Below, in pieces: positions 8,908-16,223 of a stretch of 30,597 bases of DNA. The translations under genes and the position numbers were made by a program. The first letter of the stretch is position 1; each line of letters starts with the position of its first letter. Under the pieces are notes generated by a model. It made no database searches and had not been told where the DNA came from. It saw nothing but the letters and a program-made list of their open reading frames with translations. The stretch spans positions 1 through 30,597 of the forward strand of contig CAZPJD010000227.1 in assembly GCA_964586775.1 (NCBI GenBank), written 5' to 3'. Source of the DNA: JADLEX01 sp964586775 (GTDB lineage Bacteria > Lernaellota > Lernaellaia > JACKCT01).

Positions 8908-9055
8908 GGGCGTTGAAAAAGTCCGTCCTGGACTTTTTCCACCCGAAAATCAAAAAGCGCGATTTTTGATTTCCTCCATTTTCCGCGCACCAGTGTGTGC
9001 GCGGAAAATGCCTCGCCATCCATGGCTCGGTTCGCAGGCTGTTTTTCAACAGCCC
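8908..9055. repeat. Multi-hairpin repeat element with GTTGAAAAA/TTTTTCAAC ends
   Basis: The ends form an imperfect inverted pair: GGGCGTTGAAAAA (8908-8920) and TTTTTCAACAGCCC (9042-9055). Inside are three clean stem-loops: AAAAAGTCC/GGACTTTTT (8916-8924, 8930-8938), AAATCAAAAA/TTTTTGATTT (8947-8956, 8963-8972) and TTTTCCGCGCAC/GTGCGCGGAAAA (8979-8990, 8997-9008). It starts two bases after the peroxiredoxin stop. The layout is that of a small non-coding interspersed element (REP/MITE-like) rather than a simple terminator. Confidence 0.75.
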
Positions 9056-9085
9056 GCGAACACGCGAAGCGAATCCGTCAACGCG

Positions 9086-9118
9086 AAACCCCCGGCCCTG
9101 GCGCCGGGGGTTTTTGTT
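9086..9118 (+). terminator. Rho-independent terminator downstream of the peroxiredoxin
   Basis: AACCCCCGGC (9087-9096) pairs with GCCGGGGGTT (9103-9112) across a six-base loop and is followed by TTTTTG on the plus strand. It lies after the repeat element and serves the plus-strand peroxiredoxin transcript. The opposite orientation has only a short U-tract. Confidence 0.8.
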
Positions 9119-9142
9119 TCGAGGCGCGTGAAGGAACGCGCG

Positions 9143-9514
9143 TCAGTTGCTCAGGTCGCACAAGAGCGATCCGCCGTAGGCGAAACGATCCTTCGGCGCC
9201 TCGTTCAGCACGAGGTTGACCGCGCTCACGTCGCGGCCGATCGCCGCCGCCGCCGATGCCGAAAACGCCGCTGCCGCCTCGCGCCGTTTGTTGATCTCGG
9301 GCAGCGTGTGCATCGTGACCTCGACGTAGACCGGCCCGTCACCGGGTTCGTAATGGCCGATGAACCGCGCGGGGGGAATCGTCGCGACGCGCACGTCCAC
9401 GTAGCGCCGCTCCGACCCGAAGGCCGACACGAACGCATCCTGCAGCGTCCCCGGCAGATCGTCGCGCAGATCCGCGTCGTCCATGTTCGCGATCTCGACC
9501 TTGATGATCGGCAT
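9143..9514 (-). CDS. Tautomerase-superfamily protein (4-OT/MIF fold)
   Basis: The start ATG 9514 gives MPIIKVEI, which leaves Pro1 at the N terminus after Met removal, as tautomerases need; the longer in-frame form would bury this proline. The product is 123 residues, about twice the length of a classical 4-oxalocrotonate tautomerase and nearer to MIF or cis-CaaD-like members. It has a beta-alpha-beta start (MPIIKVEIANMDDADLRDDL), a central YVDVRVATIPPARFIGHY and a second repeat-like unit (VYVEVTMHTLPEINKRRE). Family members use the N-terminal proline as a general base or nucleophile on keto-enol or halogenated substrates. The specific substrate cannot be told. Neighbours give no pathway hint. 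Confidence 0.8.
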   Translation of the reverse strand: MPIIKVEIANMDDADLRDDLPGTLQDAFVSAFGSERRYVDVRVATIPPARFIGHYEPGDGPVYVEVTMHTLPEINKRREAAAAFSASAAAAIGRDVSAVNLVLNEAPKDRFAYGGSLLCDLSN

Positions 9515-9682
9515 GTGCGTTCCCCGCGTTGTCGAAGCGCCCCTATTTTGGCCCAAATCAGGCGGTTTCACAACGCGCAGACGCGGTCGGACGACGACCG
9601 TTCGAAGCGTGCCAGCGGGGATTTACGCATCCACGCACCCGCCACCCTTGCGACAAACCAAAAGGTATGCGAGGGAAACGTG

Positions 9683-9699
9683 GAGCATGGGCCATGCTC
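9683..9699 (+). promoter_or_regulatory. Perfect palindrome directly upstream of a lipoprotein ribosome binding site
   Basis: GAGCATGG and CCATGCTC flank a single central G. The palindrome ends three bases before the GGAGG (9702-9706) of the gene starting at 9713. It could be a leader hairpin or an operator; which one cannot be decided from the sequence. Confidence 0.35.
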
Positions 9700-9712
9700 T
9701 CGGAGGACGAAC

Positions 9713-10015
9713 ATGAAGATCGAGCGGTTTTTCCTGCTTCTCGCGGCGTTTGCGGTGATGACGGTTTTCGCGATCGGGTGCGGCGGCATCGGCGGCGACG
9801 ACGATGACGATGATGACGACGACTCCTCGCCCGACGACGACACGTCCACGGATGACGACACGGCGTCCGACGACGACACCGCATCGGACGACGACGATGA
9901 CGACGACGACGATGACGATGACGACGATGATGATGACGATGATGATGACGACGATGACGATGACAATGATGACGACGACGAGGACGACGACAAGCTCGCG
10001 CCGTTGACGTTCTGA
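9713..10015 (+). CDS. Small lipoprotein that is almost entirely poly-aspartate
   Basis: ATG 9713 follows GGAGG with a six-base spacer. The 100-residue product has a good lipoprotein signal with lipobox AIGC (Cys23). Nearly everything after it is acidic: DDD-x units with Ser, Thr and Ala, then 26 consecutive Asp codons (9887-9964), then Asn, four Asp, Glu, three Asp and the tail KLAPLTF. No folded domain is visible. The product would be a lipid-anchored polyanion. Binding of calcium or other cations, or acting as a repulsive surface layer, is inference only. The signal peptide, strong ribosome binding site and length in frame argue that it is a real gene. The GAY tract is prone to replication slippage, which would alter length without breaking the frame. 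Confidence 0.75.
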   Translation: MKIERFFLLLAAFAVMTVFAIGCGGIGGDDDDDDDDDSSPDDDTSTDDDTASDDDTASDDDDDDDDDDDDDDDDDDDDDDDDDDNDDDDEDDDKLAPLTF

Positions 10016-10089
10016 TCGTTCGCCGAATTTGGCGCGGTGTTCTTCGGTGCGGCGTTGTTCGTCGCGCCCGGCCCGCGTATGATCGCGCC

Positions 10090-11355
10090 ATGCAAGCGGG
10101 ATTCTCGAAGGTTTCGTTTCTGCCGTCGTTCACGGCGAGCCTCGCCGGGTACGGCAACGGCATGCCACGGCATTTTTCGCACGTGCTCGACGAGCCGTAC
10201 GCGCGGGGGATCGCGCTCTCGGACGGCGACACGGGCGTCGTGGTGATCGCGGCGGATTTTCTGACACCCACCGATCGCCTGAGCGAGGCCGTACGCCGGC
10301 GCGCAAACCTCGGCCGAGTCGAGATCGTCATCCACGGCACGCACACGCACTCCGCCCCCGGTAACTTCTGGGATCACCCCATCGCCGTGCGCATGTGCGG
10401 CGACTTCCGGCAGCACGCCTTCGATTTTCTGGCGGAGCGCTTCGCCGAGGCCGCCGTGCGTGCATGGCAGGCCCGCGAAGACGCCGAGGTGTCGTTCGAT
10501 CAGGATGCAAACTCCCTCGCGCATCTGCAGGAGAATCGCCGCCGCCCCGACGGCCCCATCGATCCCGTCCTGTCGGTGTGGAAGTTTCGCGCGAAGTCGG
10601 ACGGTCGCCCGCTGGGCTGCGCGGTGAACTTCGCGGGGCATCCCGTGATCGTCGCCGAGCGCGACTTCCATGCGGTGAGCGCCGATTTCCCCGGGTTCGT
10701 CGCGCGACGCATCGAGGCCGAGGTTCCCGTGTGCGCCTACTTCAACGGCGCGGTCGGCGGGCTCTCGATCTGGTTCCCCGACAAACCCATCGACGTGCAC
10801 CTGCACCTGCGCACGGTGGGCGAGCCCATCGCCGCTCTCGCGGCAACGCTGCTCTCGCGCGCCGCGCCCGTGGGAGAGCGCCTCGCGTTTTCGCGGCAAT
10901 CGGTCACCCTGGGCAAGAACAACTCGGACCCGCTGCCCTTCGGGTGGTGGTGGGCTCCGGCGGTGCGCCCCGTGGTGTGGTACTGGAACCGGCTGGTGGC
11001 GACGAACTACCCCGCGCCGCGCGTGACGACCGTGTCGGCGCTGCGTCTCGGGAATAGTGCGATGGTGTTTCAGCCATCGGATTTCGGCGTGGGCTGCGGG
11101 CTCGCCGTGCGTGAAAAGGGCGCGCGACGCGGCGTCGCGGCGGTGCCCATCGGCCATGCCGACGACTACGCGGGCTACATCCATCCCGAGAGCGAGATGA
11201 CGATCGCCCCCAAGCCCGGCAAGGACTATCGCTACCTGACGATCTACGAAAACCTGATGGGGTTTTACGGTCGCGGCGCGTACGACCTGTTCGCCCGCGC
11301 CGAAGACGACGCGCTCGCCGCCGTGATGGGCGACGCCGCGACGACGGCCGCCTGA
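10090..11355 (+). CDS. Neutral/alkaline ceramidase-family protein, N-terminal domain only
   Basis: The 421-residue product begins at ATG 10090; no strong ribosome binding site is seen. It has the hallmarks of the neutral ceramidase catalytic domain: an early SLAGYGNGMP segment, the zinc-site motif THTHSAPG (about residues 83-90), VNFAGHPVIV (about 178-187), SADFPGFVARR and FNGAVGGLS. Classical neutral ceramidases hydrolyse ceramide to sphingosine and fatty acid, are secreted, and run to about 650-750 residues with an immunoglobulin-like C-terminal domain. This one lacks both a signal peptide and that domain. It is therefore probably one of the shorter ceramidase-like hydrolases acting inside the cell, and the substrate may not be ceramide. 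Its stop is only 10 bp from the stop of a convergent membrane protein gene. Confidence 0.85.
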   Translation: MQAGFSKVSFLPSFTASLAGYGNGMPRHFSHVLDEPYARGIALSDGDTGVVVIAADFLTPTDRLSEAVRRRANLGRVEIVIHGTHTHSAPGNFWDHPIAVRMCGDFRQHAFDFLAERFAEAAVRAWQAREDAEVSFDQDANSLAHLQENRRRPDGPIDPVLSVWKFRAKSDGRPLGCAVNFAGHPVIVAERDFHAVSADFPGFVARRIEAEVPVCAYFNGAVGGLSIWFPDKPIDVHLHLRTVGEPIAALAATLLSRAAPVGERLAFSRQSVTLGKNNSDPLPFGWWWAPAVRPVVWYWNRLVATNYPAPRVTTVSALRLGNSAMVFQPSDFGVGCGLAVREKGARRGVAAVPIGHADDYAGYIHPESEMTIAPKPGKDYRYLTIYENLMGFYGRGAYDLFARAEDDALAAVMGDAATTAA

Positions 11356-11365
11356 TCGGCGAACG

Positions 11366-12322
11366 CTATCGCGCGCGCGGGGTCGGCCAGTCCTCGACGC
11401 GGCACGCGAAGATGAACGGTGCCATCGTCGCGATGCCGGGGATGACGATCGGCAGTTGGTCGATCATCGAGAACAAAATCCCCATCGCGAGCACGGTCTC
11501 GTTCGCGCCCATGCCGGAGATGGTCGCGAAGAACGCGAGCTCGCGCAGCCCCGCGCCAAAGTACGCCACCGGCACCGCGGCGATCAGGATCGCCACCGGG
11601 TAGTAGGTGAGCGCCGTGCGCCACGGCACCGCGATGCCGAGCGCCGACGCGACGAGCGACGCCGCGAGAATTCGGCAGAGCAACATCAACAGGCCATAGA
11701 AGAAAAGCGTCCAGAACGACTTGGCGGGCACGCGCGTGAGCTGCACGTACCGCTTGAGCGAGCGGAACCAGTTGTCCTTCGGTCCGCGCTCGTGTTCGCC
11801 GCGCACGAGCGCGTTGCGGATCTGCGCCCCGGCGACCAGCGCGACGCCGAATGCGATGATGAGCGGCAGCACCCATCCCACGTGCCCGCCCATCAGCAGC
11901 CCGAGAATCGCCACGATGAGCATGACGAGCGCGTTGACCCACTCGACGAGCACGACCGCGGCGTGGCTTTTTTCGCGCGGGATGCCGTGCAGGCGCGACA
12001 TGTAGTGCGAGCGGCCGACGCCCCCCGCGCGAACGGGCGGCACGGCGCGCAGGCCGTAGACGGCGGTCTTGACGAACATGTGCTCGCCTGGCGACGTGCG
12101 CACGCCCATTTGATCGTAAGCGGATTTCCACTGGAACGACGCGAAGACGAGGTTGCCGAACAGCGAGCAGATGATCGCGGAGATGATCGGCGGTTTCCAA
12201 GAATAGACGAGGTCGATGAAGACGGCGCGGATGTCGATGAAGGTGAACAGGGCGATGAGGATGACGGCGGAAATGCAGACGCCGATGACCCACCACAGAA
12301 GACGTAGGTTCTCCCGGTCCAT
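11366..12322 (-). CDS. Polytopic membrane protein, lysylphosphatidylglycerol-synthase TM region/UPF0104-like
   Basis: I prefer ATG 12322 (MDRENLRLLWW), with a GGGCGGG run upstream, over TTG 12358. The 318-residue protein has about seven to eight hydrophobic segments, starting at residues 8-31. The most telling stretch is PPVRAGGVGRSHYMSRLHGIPREKSHAAVVLVEWV, split here as PPVRAGGVGRSHYM and HGIPREKSHAAVVLVEW. It resembles the lPgraGE-xxRa motif of the UPF0104/AglD family, the flippase-like part of MprF. Family members sit in the inner membrane and are linked to lipid or glycan translocation. No soluble synthase domain is attached, so aminoacylation of lipid is not expected. Confidence 0.75.
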   Translation of the reverse strand: MDRENLRLLWWVIGVCISAVILIALFTFIDIRAVFIDLVYSWKPPIISAIICSLFGNLVFASFQWKSAYDQMGVRTSPGEHMFVKTAVYGLRAVPPVRAGGVGRSHYMSRLHGIPREKSHAAVVLVEWVNALVMLIVAILGLLMGGHVGWVLPLIIAFGVALVAGAQIRNALVRGEHERGPKDNWFRSLKRYVQLTRVPAKSFWTLFFYGLLMLLCRILAASLVASALGIAVPWRTALTYYPVAILIAAVPVAYFGAGLRELAFFATISGMGANETVLAMGILFSMIDQLPIVIPGIATMAPFIFACRVEDWPTPRAR

Positions 12323-12486
12323 CGATCCCGCCCTTGTCAGGAAATTCCCGCAAAACAAAGTTAGGAAAAACAGCCGCTTACGTCAAGTTGCGCGCCGCGA
12401 AAATTTGCGCATGATAACCGTGTTTCGACCAGTGGGCGCGGCCTCGCCGAACGCGGGACCGTGCGCGCACCAATGGGAGTGCGGTG

Positions 12487-13182
12487 ATGAATGATCGCGG
12501 TTGGACGACGTGGATTTTTGCGGCGGCCCTCGCCGTCTTTGCGTTCGGTTGCGGGCAGAAGGCCGAGGAACCGGCCACCGGCCCCGACAGCCCCGAGGAA
12601 CTCGCGCAGAAATACCTCGACGCCATCGCGTCGCAGGACGAGGCCGCCGTCAACGACCTGCTGCTCAGTGCCGGAGACATGCGCAAGTTCAACAAGCGCA
12701 TGAACAAGCAGGGCGTCGACACCTACCGCCAGTTCGTCGTGCGAGACTTCAAGACCAAGAACCGCGACTATCTCGGCCAGCAGCTCAAGTTCGTCGCCTT
12801 CCGCCTCGGCCAGGAGGTGATGTCGAAGGACAAATACGCGCTGCACCGGGGCTCCACGATCATCGCCGAGATGCCCGACGGATCGAAGGTCAATCTCGAG
12901 ATCAATTTCGTCTCGCGCATCGGGCAGAAGTGGAAGGTCTTCTCGCTGCGTTACCTCAAAGACGCCAAGGGCTCGAACCCGGGCATTCCCGATGTTCTGC
13001 CCGGCGCGAAGTTCGGCCCGGAGCAAAAGAACAAGGTGCAGCTCAAGATCAAGAAGGCCGGCGAAAACGCCGAGGACGGCGATTCGCCCGACGCAGCGCC
13101 CGCCGAAGACGCGGCTCCTCCCGCGCCGCCGGCGCCCCCCGCGGCCCCGCCCGCCGCACCCGCGCCGCCCGCTACGCCGTAA
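12487..13182 (+). CDS. Lipoprotein with Ala/Pro-rich C-terminal tail
   Basis: ATG 12487 has GGGAG seven bases upstream; GTG 12484 is an in-frame alternative with poor spacing. The 231-residue product has a signal sequence with lipobox AFGC (Cys22). A compact domain follows (about residues 35-160) that begins DSPEELAQKYLDAIASQDEA, like the helical start of small NTF2-like or DUF4878-type lipoproteins, and continues with beta-rich segments (KFVAFRLGQEV, KVNLEINFVSRIGQKWKVFSL). After residue about 195 the chain is a low-complexity Ala-Pro tail (PAPPAPPAAPPAAP and similar). Such tails often cross the cell wall or act as flexible linkers. The function is unknown. It lacks the Asp-rich spacer of the other lipoproteins in this window. 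Confidence 0.8.
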   Translation: MNDRGWTTWIFAAALAVFAFGCGQKAEEPATGPDSPEELAQKYLDAIASQDEAAVNDLLLSAGDMRKFNKRMNKQGVDTYRQFVVRDFKTKNRDYLGQQLKFVAFRLGQEVMSKDKYALHRGSTIIAEMPDGSKVNLEINFVSRIGQKWKVFSLRYLKDAKGSNPGIPDVLPGAKFGPEQKNKVQLKIKKAGENAEDGDSPDAAPAEDAAPPAPPAPPAAPPAAPAPPATP

Positions 13183-13273
13183 TCGAAGTCGAGGCCCGGG
13201 GCATCCGCCCGCGAAAAAAGCCGTACGATTGAATCGACCGCGATGACCCCGTGCGATCGCCGATGTATTCGTG

Positions 13274-13303
13274 TAACCGTTTGAACGGTTAAACGGGTAT
13301 AAT
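13274..13303 (+). promoter_or_regulatory. Palindromic operator-like site beside a perfect -10 box
   Basis: TAACCGTT-TG-AACGGTTA (13274-13291) is a perfect inverted repeat with eight-base arms. Six bases later comes TATAAT (13298-13303). No TTGACA-like -35 sits at 16-18 bases, so any promoter would need an activator or be repressed at this site. No annotated gene starts directly downstream on the plus strand; the thioesterase gene there is antisense. Confidence 0.4.
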
Positions 13304-13363
13304 GGGCGCGAGGCGACTGCCGCCACGTCCGAAGCGTCGTCGACCGCGCCCGGATTCCGGCCA

Positions 13364-13810
13364 TCACCCCTCGATGGGAAACTCGCGACCCTCGACCTCG
13401 GCGATGCGCGCGATCCATGCGGCGGGAACGTCGCACTTGCGTCCTTCGCGATAGTTGAACGCCACCACCACGCTCTCGCCCTCGGCGGCGACGCGCCCGA
13501 GCGACGCGCTCGCGATCGCGTAACGCATGTGGAAGCGGTCGCGCTCGATGCGCGTGGCGCGCGCGCCGACCAGCAACCGGTCGGGATAATCGAGCGGCGC
13601 TTTGAAGCGGCTGGCGGTCGACGCGAGGATCGGCCCGACGATCATCTCTTCGCCCATGCGAATCACGCCCGTCGTCTCGAAATACCGGATGCGGGCGGAC
13701 TCGTAGTAGCGGAAGTACTGGACGTTGTTGAGGTGGCCGAAGGCATCCATGTCGCCCCAGACCAGATCGAGCTCGATCACGACACGAAATTCGCTCAGCA
13801 ATTCACGCAC
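13364..13810 (-). CDS. 4-hydroxybenzoyl-CoA thioesterase-family acyl-CoA thioesterase
   Basis: I chose GTG 13810 (MRELLSEFRVVIELDLVWGDMD) because GGGAG lies exactly six bases before it on the minus strand. A longer form from ATG 13861 is possible but has no such site. The 148-residue product is a single hotdog fold. The active-site region is LVWGDMDAFGHLNNVQYFRY, with the catalytic aspartate in GDMDAFGHLNN, followed by ESARIRYFETTG and the strand region LASTASRFKAPLDYPDRL. It hydrolyses acyl-CoA thioesters in the cytoplasm, and YbgC/FadM-like proteins are the nearest type. It is divergent from the phosphohydrolase at 13962 and shares a 151-bp spacer with it. Confidence 0.88.
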   Translation of the reverse strand: MRELLSEFRVVIELDLVWGDMDAFGHLNNVQYFRYYESARIRYFETTGVIRMGEEMIVGPILASTASRFKAPLDYPDRLLVGARATRIERDRFHMRYAIASASLGRVAAEGESVVVAFNYREGRKCDVPAAWIARIAEVEGREFPIEG

Positions 13811-13961
13811 GACGCACTCCCGTCCGGATTCGGATACCGCACTTCCTACGCCGACGCGCATTGTCCGTAAAGGCCGCGCTCCCTCGAGCCGCCTGCCTCG
13901 ACATGCCGCCCTCGACATGCCGCGCCGCGAGGCCCTACATTGCGTCACCGAAAGGATCCAA

Positions 13962-14666
13962 ATGTCGTTTTTCGCGATCGCCGATCTGCACCTGTCCTTC
14001 GCGCGGCCCAAGCCCATGGACATCTTCGGCGCGCAGTGGACCGATCACGCGGACAAGATCGCGGCCGGGTGGCGCGAGCGCGTGGGCGAGGGCGACACGG
14101 TGTTGGTCGCGGGCGACATTTCGTGGGCGATGACCTTCGCCGAGGCCGAGCCCGACCTGCGGTGGATTCACGACCTGCCCGGCCAAAAGATCCTCATCCG
14201 CGGCAATCACGATTACTGGTGGGACCGCGTCAAATGGATGCGCGCGCGCGTGCCGTCGTCGATTCGCTTGCTCCATAACGACTCGTTCGAAGTGGACGGC
14301 GTGCGCGTGGCGGGGGCGCGCGGCTGGGATTTGCCCGGCAAGGGCTGGAAGGACGACCCCGAGGCGGACCTGCGTCTGTACGAACGCGAGCGCGGGCGGC
14401 TGCGCATGTCGCTCGACTCCGCGCGCGGCGATCTGCCGATCCTCGTGATGATGCACTACCCGCCGTTCTACGATCCCGACGCTCACCTGGGCTTCCACGA
14501 TTTGCTGCGCGACGCGGGCGCGCACGCGGTGGTCTTCGGCCATCTGCACGGGCCCGACGGCGCGAACGCGTGGCAGGGCGTGCGCGACGGCGTGCGTTAC
14601 GTGTTCTGCGCGTGCGACGGCATCGACTTCACCCCCACGTTAATTAGGGACAGTCACCTATTTTAA
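13962..14666 (+). CDS. Metallophosphoesterase (COG1768-like), C terminus running into a repeat
   Basis: ATG 13962 follows an AAAGGA run. The 234-residue product shows calcineurin-like metallophosphoesterase motifs: ADLHLS (motif I, near residue 7), VAGDISWAM (motif II), IRGNHDYWW (GNHD, motif III), MMHYPPF, and FGHLHGPDG (GHxH, motif V). These bind two metal ions and support phosphoester hydrolysis. The lack of a signal peptide suggests a cytoplasmic enzyme, substrate unknown. The last residues, LIRDSHLF, and the TAA stop are encoded inside the inverted-repeat element at 14641-14750. The conserved fold ends just before, at IDFTPT, so the insertion has replaced only the extreme tail and function is probably intact. 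Confidence 0.9.
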   Translation: MSFFAIADLHLSFARPKPMDIFGAQWTDHADKIAAGWRERVGEGDTVLVAGDISWAMTFAEAEPDLRWIHDLPGQKILIRGNHDYWWDRVKWMRARVPSSIRLLHNDSFEVDGVRVAGARGWDLPGKGWKDDPEADLRLYERERGRLRMSLDSARGDLPILVMMHYPPFYDPDAHLGFHDLLRDAGAHAVVFGHLHGPDGANAWQGVRDGVRYVFCACDGIDFTPTLIRDSHLF

Positions 14667-14750
14667 TGAGGGACAGTCACCCTTTTTCACGATTGTCTTG
14701 CCATTGCCTCGCGGCGTTAGCAAAAGAAAACCGGTGACTGTCCCTAATTA
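14641..14750. repeat. MITE-like element with TAATTAGGGACAGTCACC terminal inverted repeats
   Basis: TAATTAGGGACAGTCACC (14641-14658) recurs perfectly as its reverse complement at 14733-14750, so the element is 110 bp with 18-bp terminal inverted repeats. A third, direct copy with one change (TAATGAGGGACAGTCACC) lies at 14664-14681. The interior has no coding capacity. It sits between convergent genes and supplies the stop codon of both: TAA 14664-14666 for the phosphohydrolase and TAA (14750-14748, minus strand) for purF. From memory, GGGACAGTCACC repeats accompany IS200-like Y1/REP transposases in other genomes; none is present here. Confidence 0.85.
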
Positions 14751-16223
14751 GATTTCGGAGGCGAGGCGCTCTTCGCGGCGGCGGGCGACTCGCTCGCGGG
14801 CCTCGCGCACGTCGGTGGGGTATTCGCGGGTGATGCACGCCAGACACAGGCGATCGCGGCGGATGCCGAGGCCGCGGATCAGCCCCTCGTGCGAGAGGTA
14901 GTGTACGCCCTCGCAGCCCATCTCCTCGCGGATCTCCTCGGCGGAGCGGCCGAAGGCGACCAGCCGCGTCTCGTCGGGCGTGTCGATGCCGTAAAAACAC
15001 GGCCCGATGATCGGTGGCGTGTAATAGAAGAAACGCACCTCCCGCGCGCCGAGGCTGTAGAGGCGGCGGATGATCTTTTTCGACGTCGTGCCGCGCACGT
15101 TGGAGTCGTCGACGATGGCGACACGCTGGCCGTTGATGAAATCGCGGATGAAGATGAACTTGTCGTCGATCGCCTTTTGTCGCTTGGCGTCGCTCGTCTC
15201 CTGAAAGCTGCGTTTGTTGCCGACCTTGATGATGCCCTGGCGGTACGGCAGGCCGAGCCGCTGCGCGAACGCGAGGCCCGTCGAAACCGCCGTGCCGGGC
15301 AGGCCGATCACCACGTCGATCTCGCCCTTCAGATGACCGAACTCGTCGGCCAGCGCGTCGCCCAGCTCCTGCCGCGTGATCTCGACGTAGCGATCCTGAA
15401 AATTGCTGTCGGGCCGCGCGAAGTAGCAGAATTCGAAGAAGCAGAACGCCTCGCTTTTCGGCGCGATCTTGCGGATCGTCGGCGCTTCGAGCCGGTCGGG
15501 CGACACGAAGATCGCCTCGCCCGGGCCGACCTCGGTGATGCCGCTGTAGTCGCCGAAATAGTTGAACACCGACGACTCGGACGCGAAGGCCCACTCGACG
15601 ATCTCGCCGTCTTCGTCCTTGCGGTGCGCGTAGCACAGCGGGCGGATGCCGTGGGGATCCTTGAACGCGAGGATGCCGCCCTCGAGCATGCACAGCACCG
15701 AATACGCGCCGATCAAATCGTTCATCGTCTTGCCGAGCGCGGCGAACAGCGTCTCGACGAGGCCATCGTAGTCCTCGGGCAGCGACCCGCCGTTGCCCAT
15801 GAGCCGGCGGATGAGCGTATTCTGGATCACCTTGGCATCGACCTGCGTCTGGAACGAAAATCCCTCGTTCATCAAATCGCGCGTGAGCGAATAGATGTTG
15901 ACCAGATCGCCGTTGTTGCAGGTCGCCATGCCGGGCCGGTCGGCCAGCACGGGTTGGATGTTGCGGTCGAGGGCGAGGGCGTCGGTGTGCCCGACCGTGG
16001 CATATCGCGTGTGGCCGATACCCATGTGGCCGGGGAGGTTGCGATGATCGAAATCGAAAAACTGCAAACTCGGCGGCTTGAGCCCGCCGCTCGCGTGGAA
16101 GTACTGCCCGTCGTAGGTCACGATCTTCACGGACCGCTCGCCGCGGTTCTGAAGACGTTCGGCGCTGCTCACAAGACGACGGGAAACGCTTTCGCGGGAG
16201 ACGATTCCGATCACGCCGCACAT
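14748..16223 (-). CDS. purF: Amidophosphoribosyltransferase (PurF)
   Basis: The start ATG 16223 gives MCGVIGIV, so Cys2 becomes the N-terminal nucleophile of the glutaminase domain once Met is removed. PurF makes 5-phosphoribosylamine from PRPP and glutamine, the first step of purine synthesis. Glutaminase residues include GHTRYATVG and CNNGDLVN; the PRPP loop VAIVDDSNVRGTTSKK lies near residues 367-382. The 491-residue length is normal. Cysteines match the Bacillus-type [4Fe-4S] ligands: one near residue 260 (FCFFEF, before YFARPDS), one near 409 (GPCFYGIDT) and a CLAC pair near 458-461. Unlike the Bacillus enzyme there is no N-terminal propeptide. Its TAA stop is provided by the adjacent repeat element. 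No other pur gene is nearby. Confidence 0.96.
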   Translation of the reverse strand: MCGVIGIVSRESVSRRLVSSAERLQNRGERSVKIVTYDGQYFHASGGLKPPSLQFFDFDHRNLPGHMGIGHTRYATVGHTDALALDRNIQPVLADRPGMATCNNGDLVNIYSLTRDLMNEGFSFQTQVDAKVIQNTLIRRLMGNGGSLPEDYDGLVETLFAALGKTMNDLIGAYSVLCMLEGGILAFKDPHGIRPLCYAHRKDEDGEIVEWAFASESSVFNYFGDYSGITEVGPGEAIFVSPDRLEAPTIRKIAPKSEAFCFFEFCYFARPDSNFQDRYVEITRQELGDALADEFGHLKGEIDVVIGLPGTAVSTGLAFAQRLGLPYRQGIIKVGNKRSFQETSDAKRQKAIDDKFIFIRDFINGQRVAIVDDSNVRGTTSKKIIRRLYSLGAREVRFFYYTPPIIGPCFYGIDTPDETRLVAFGRSAEEIREEMGCEGVHYLSHEGLIRGLGIRRDRLCLACITREYPTDVREARERVARRREERLASEI

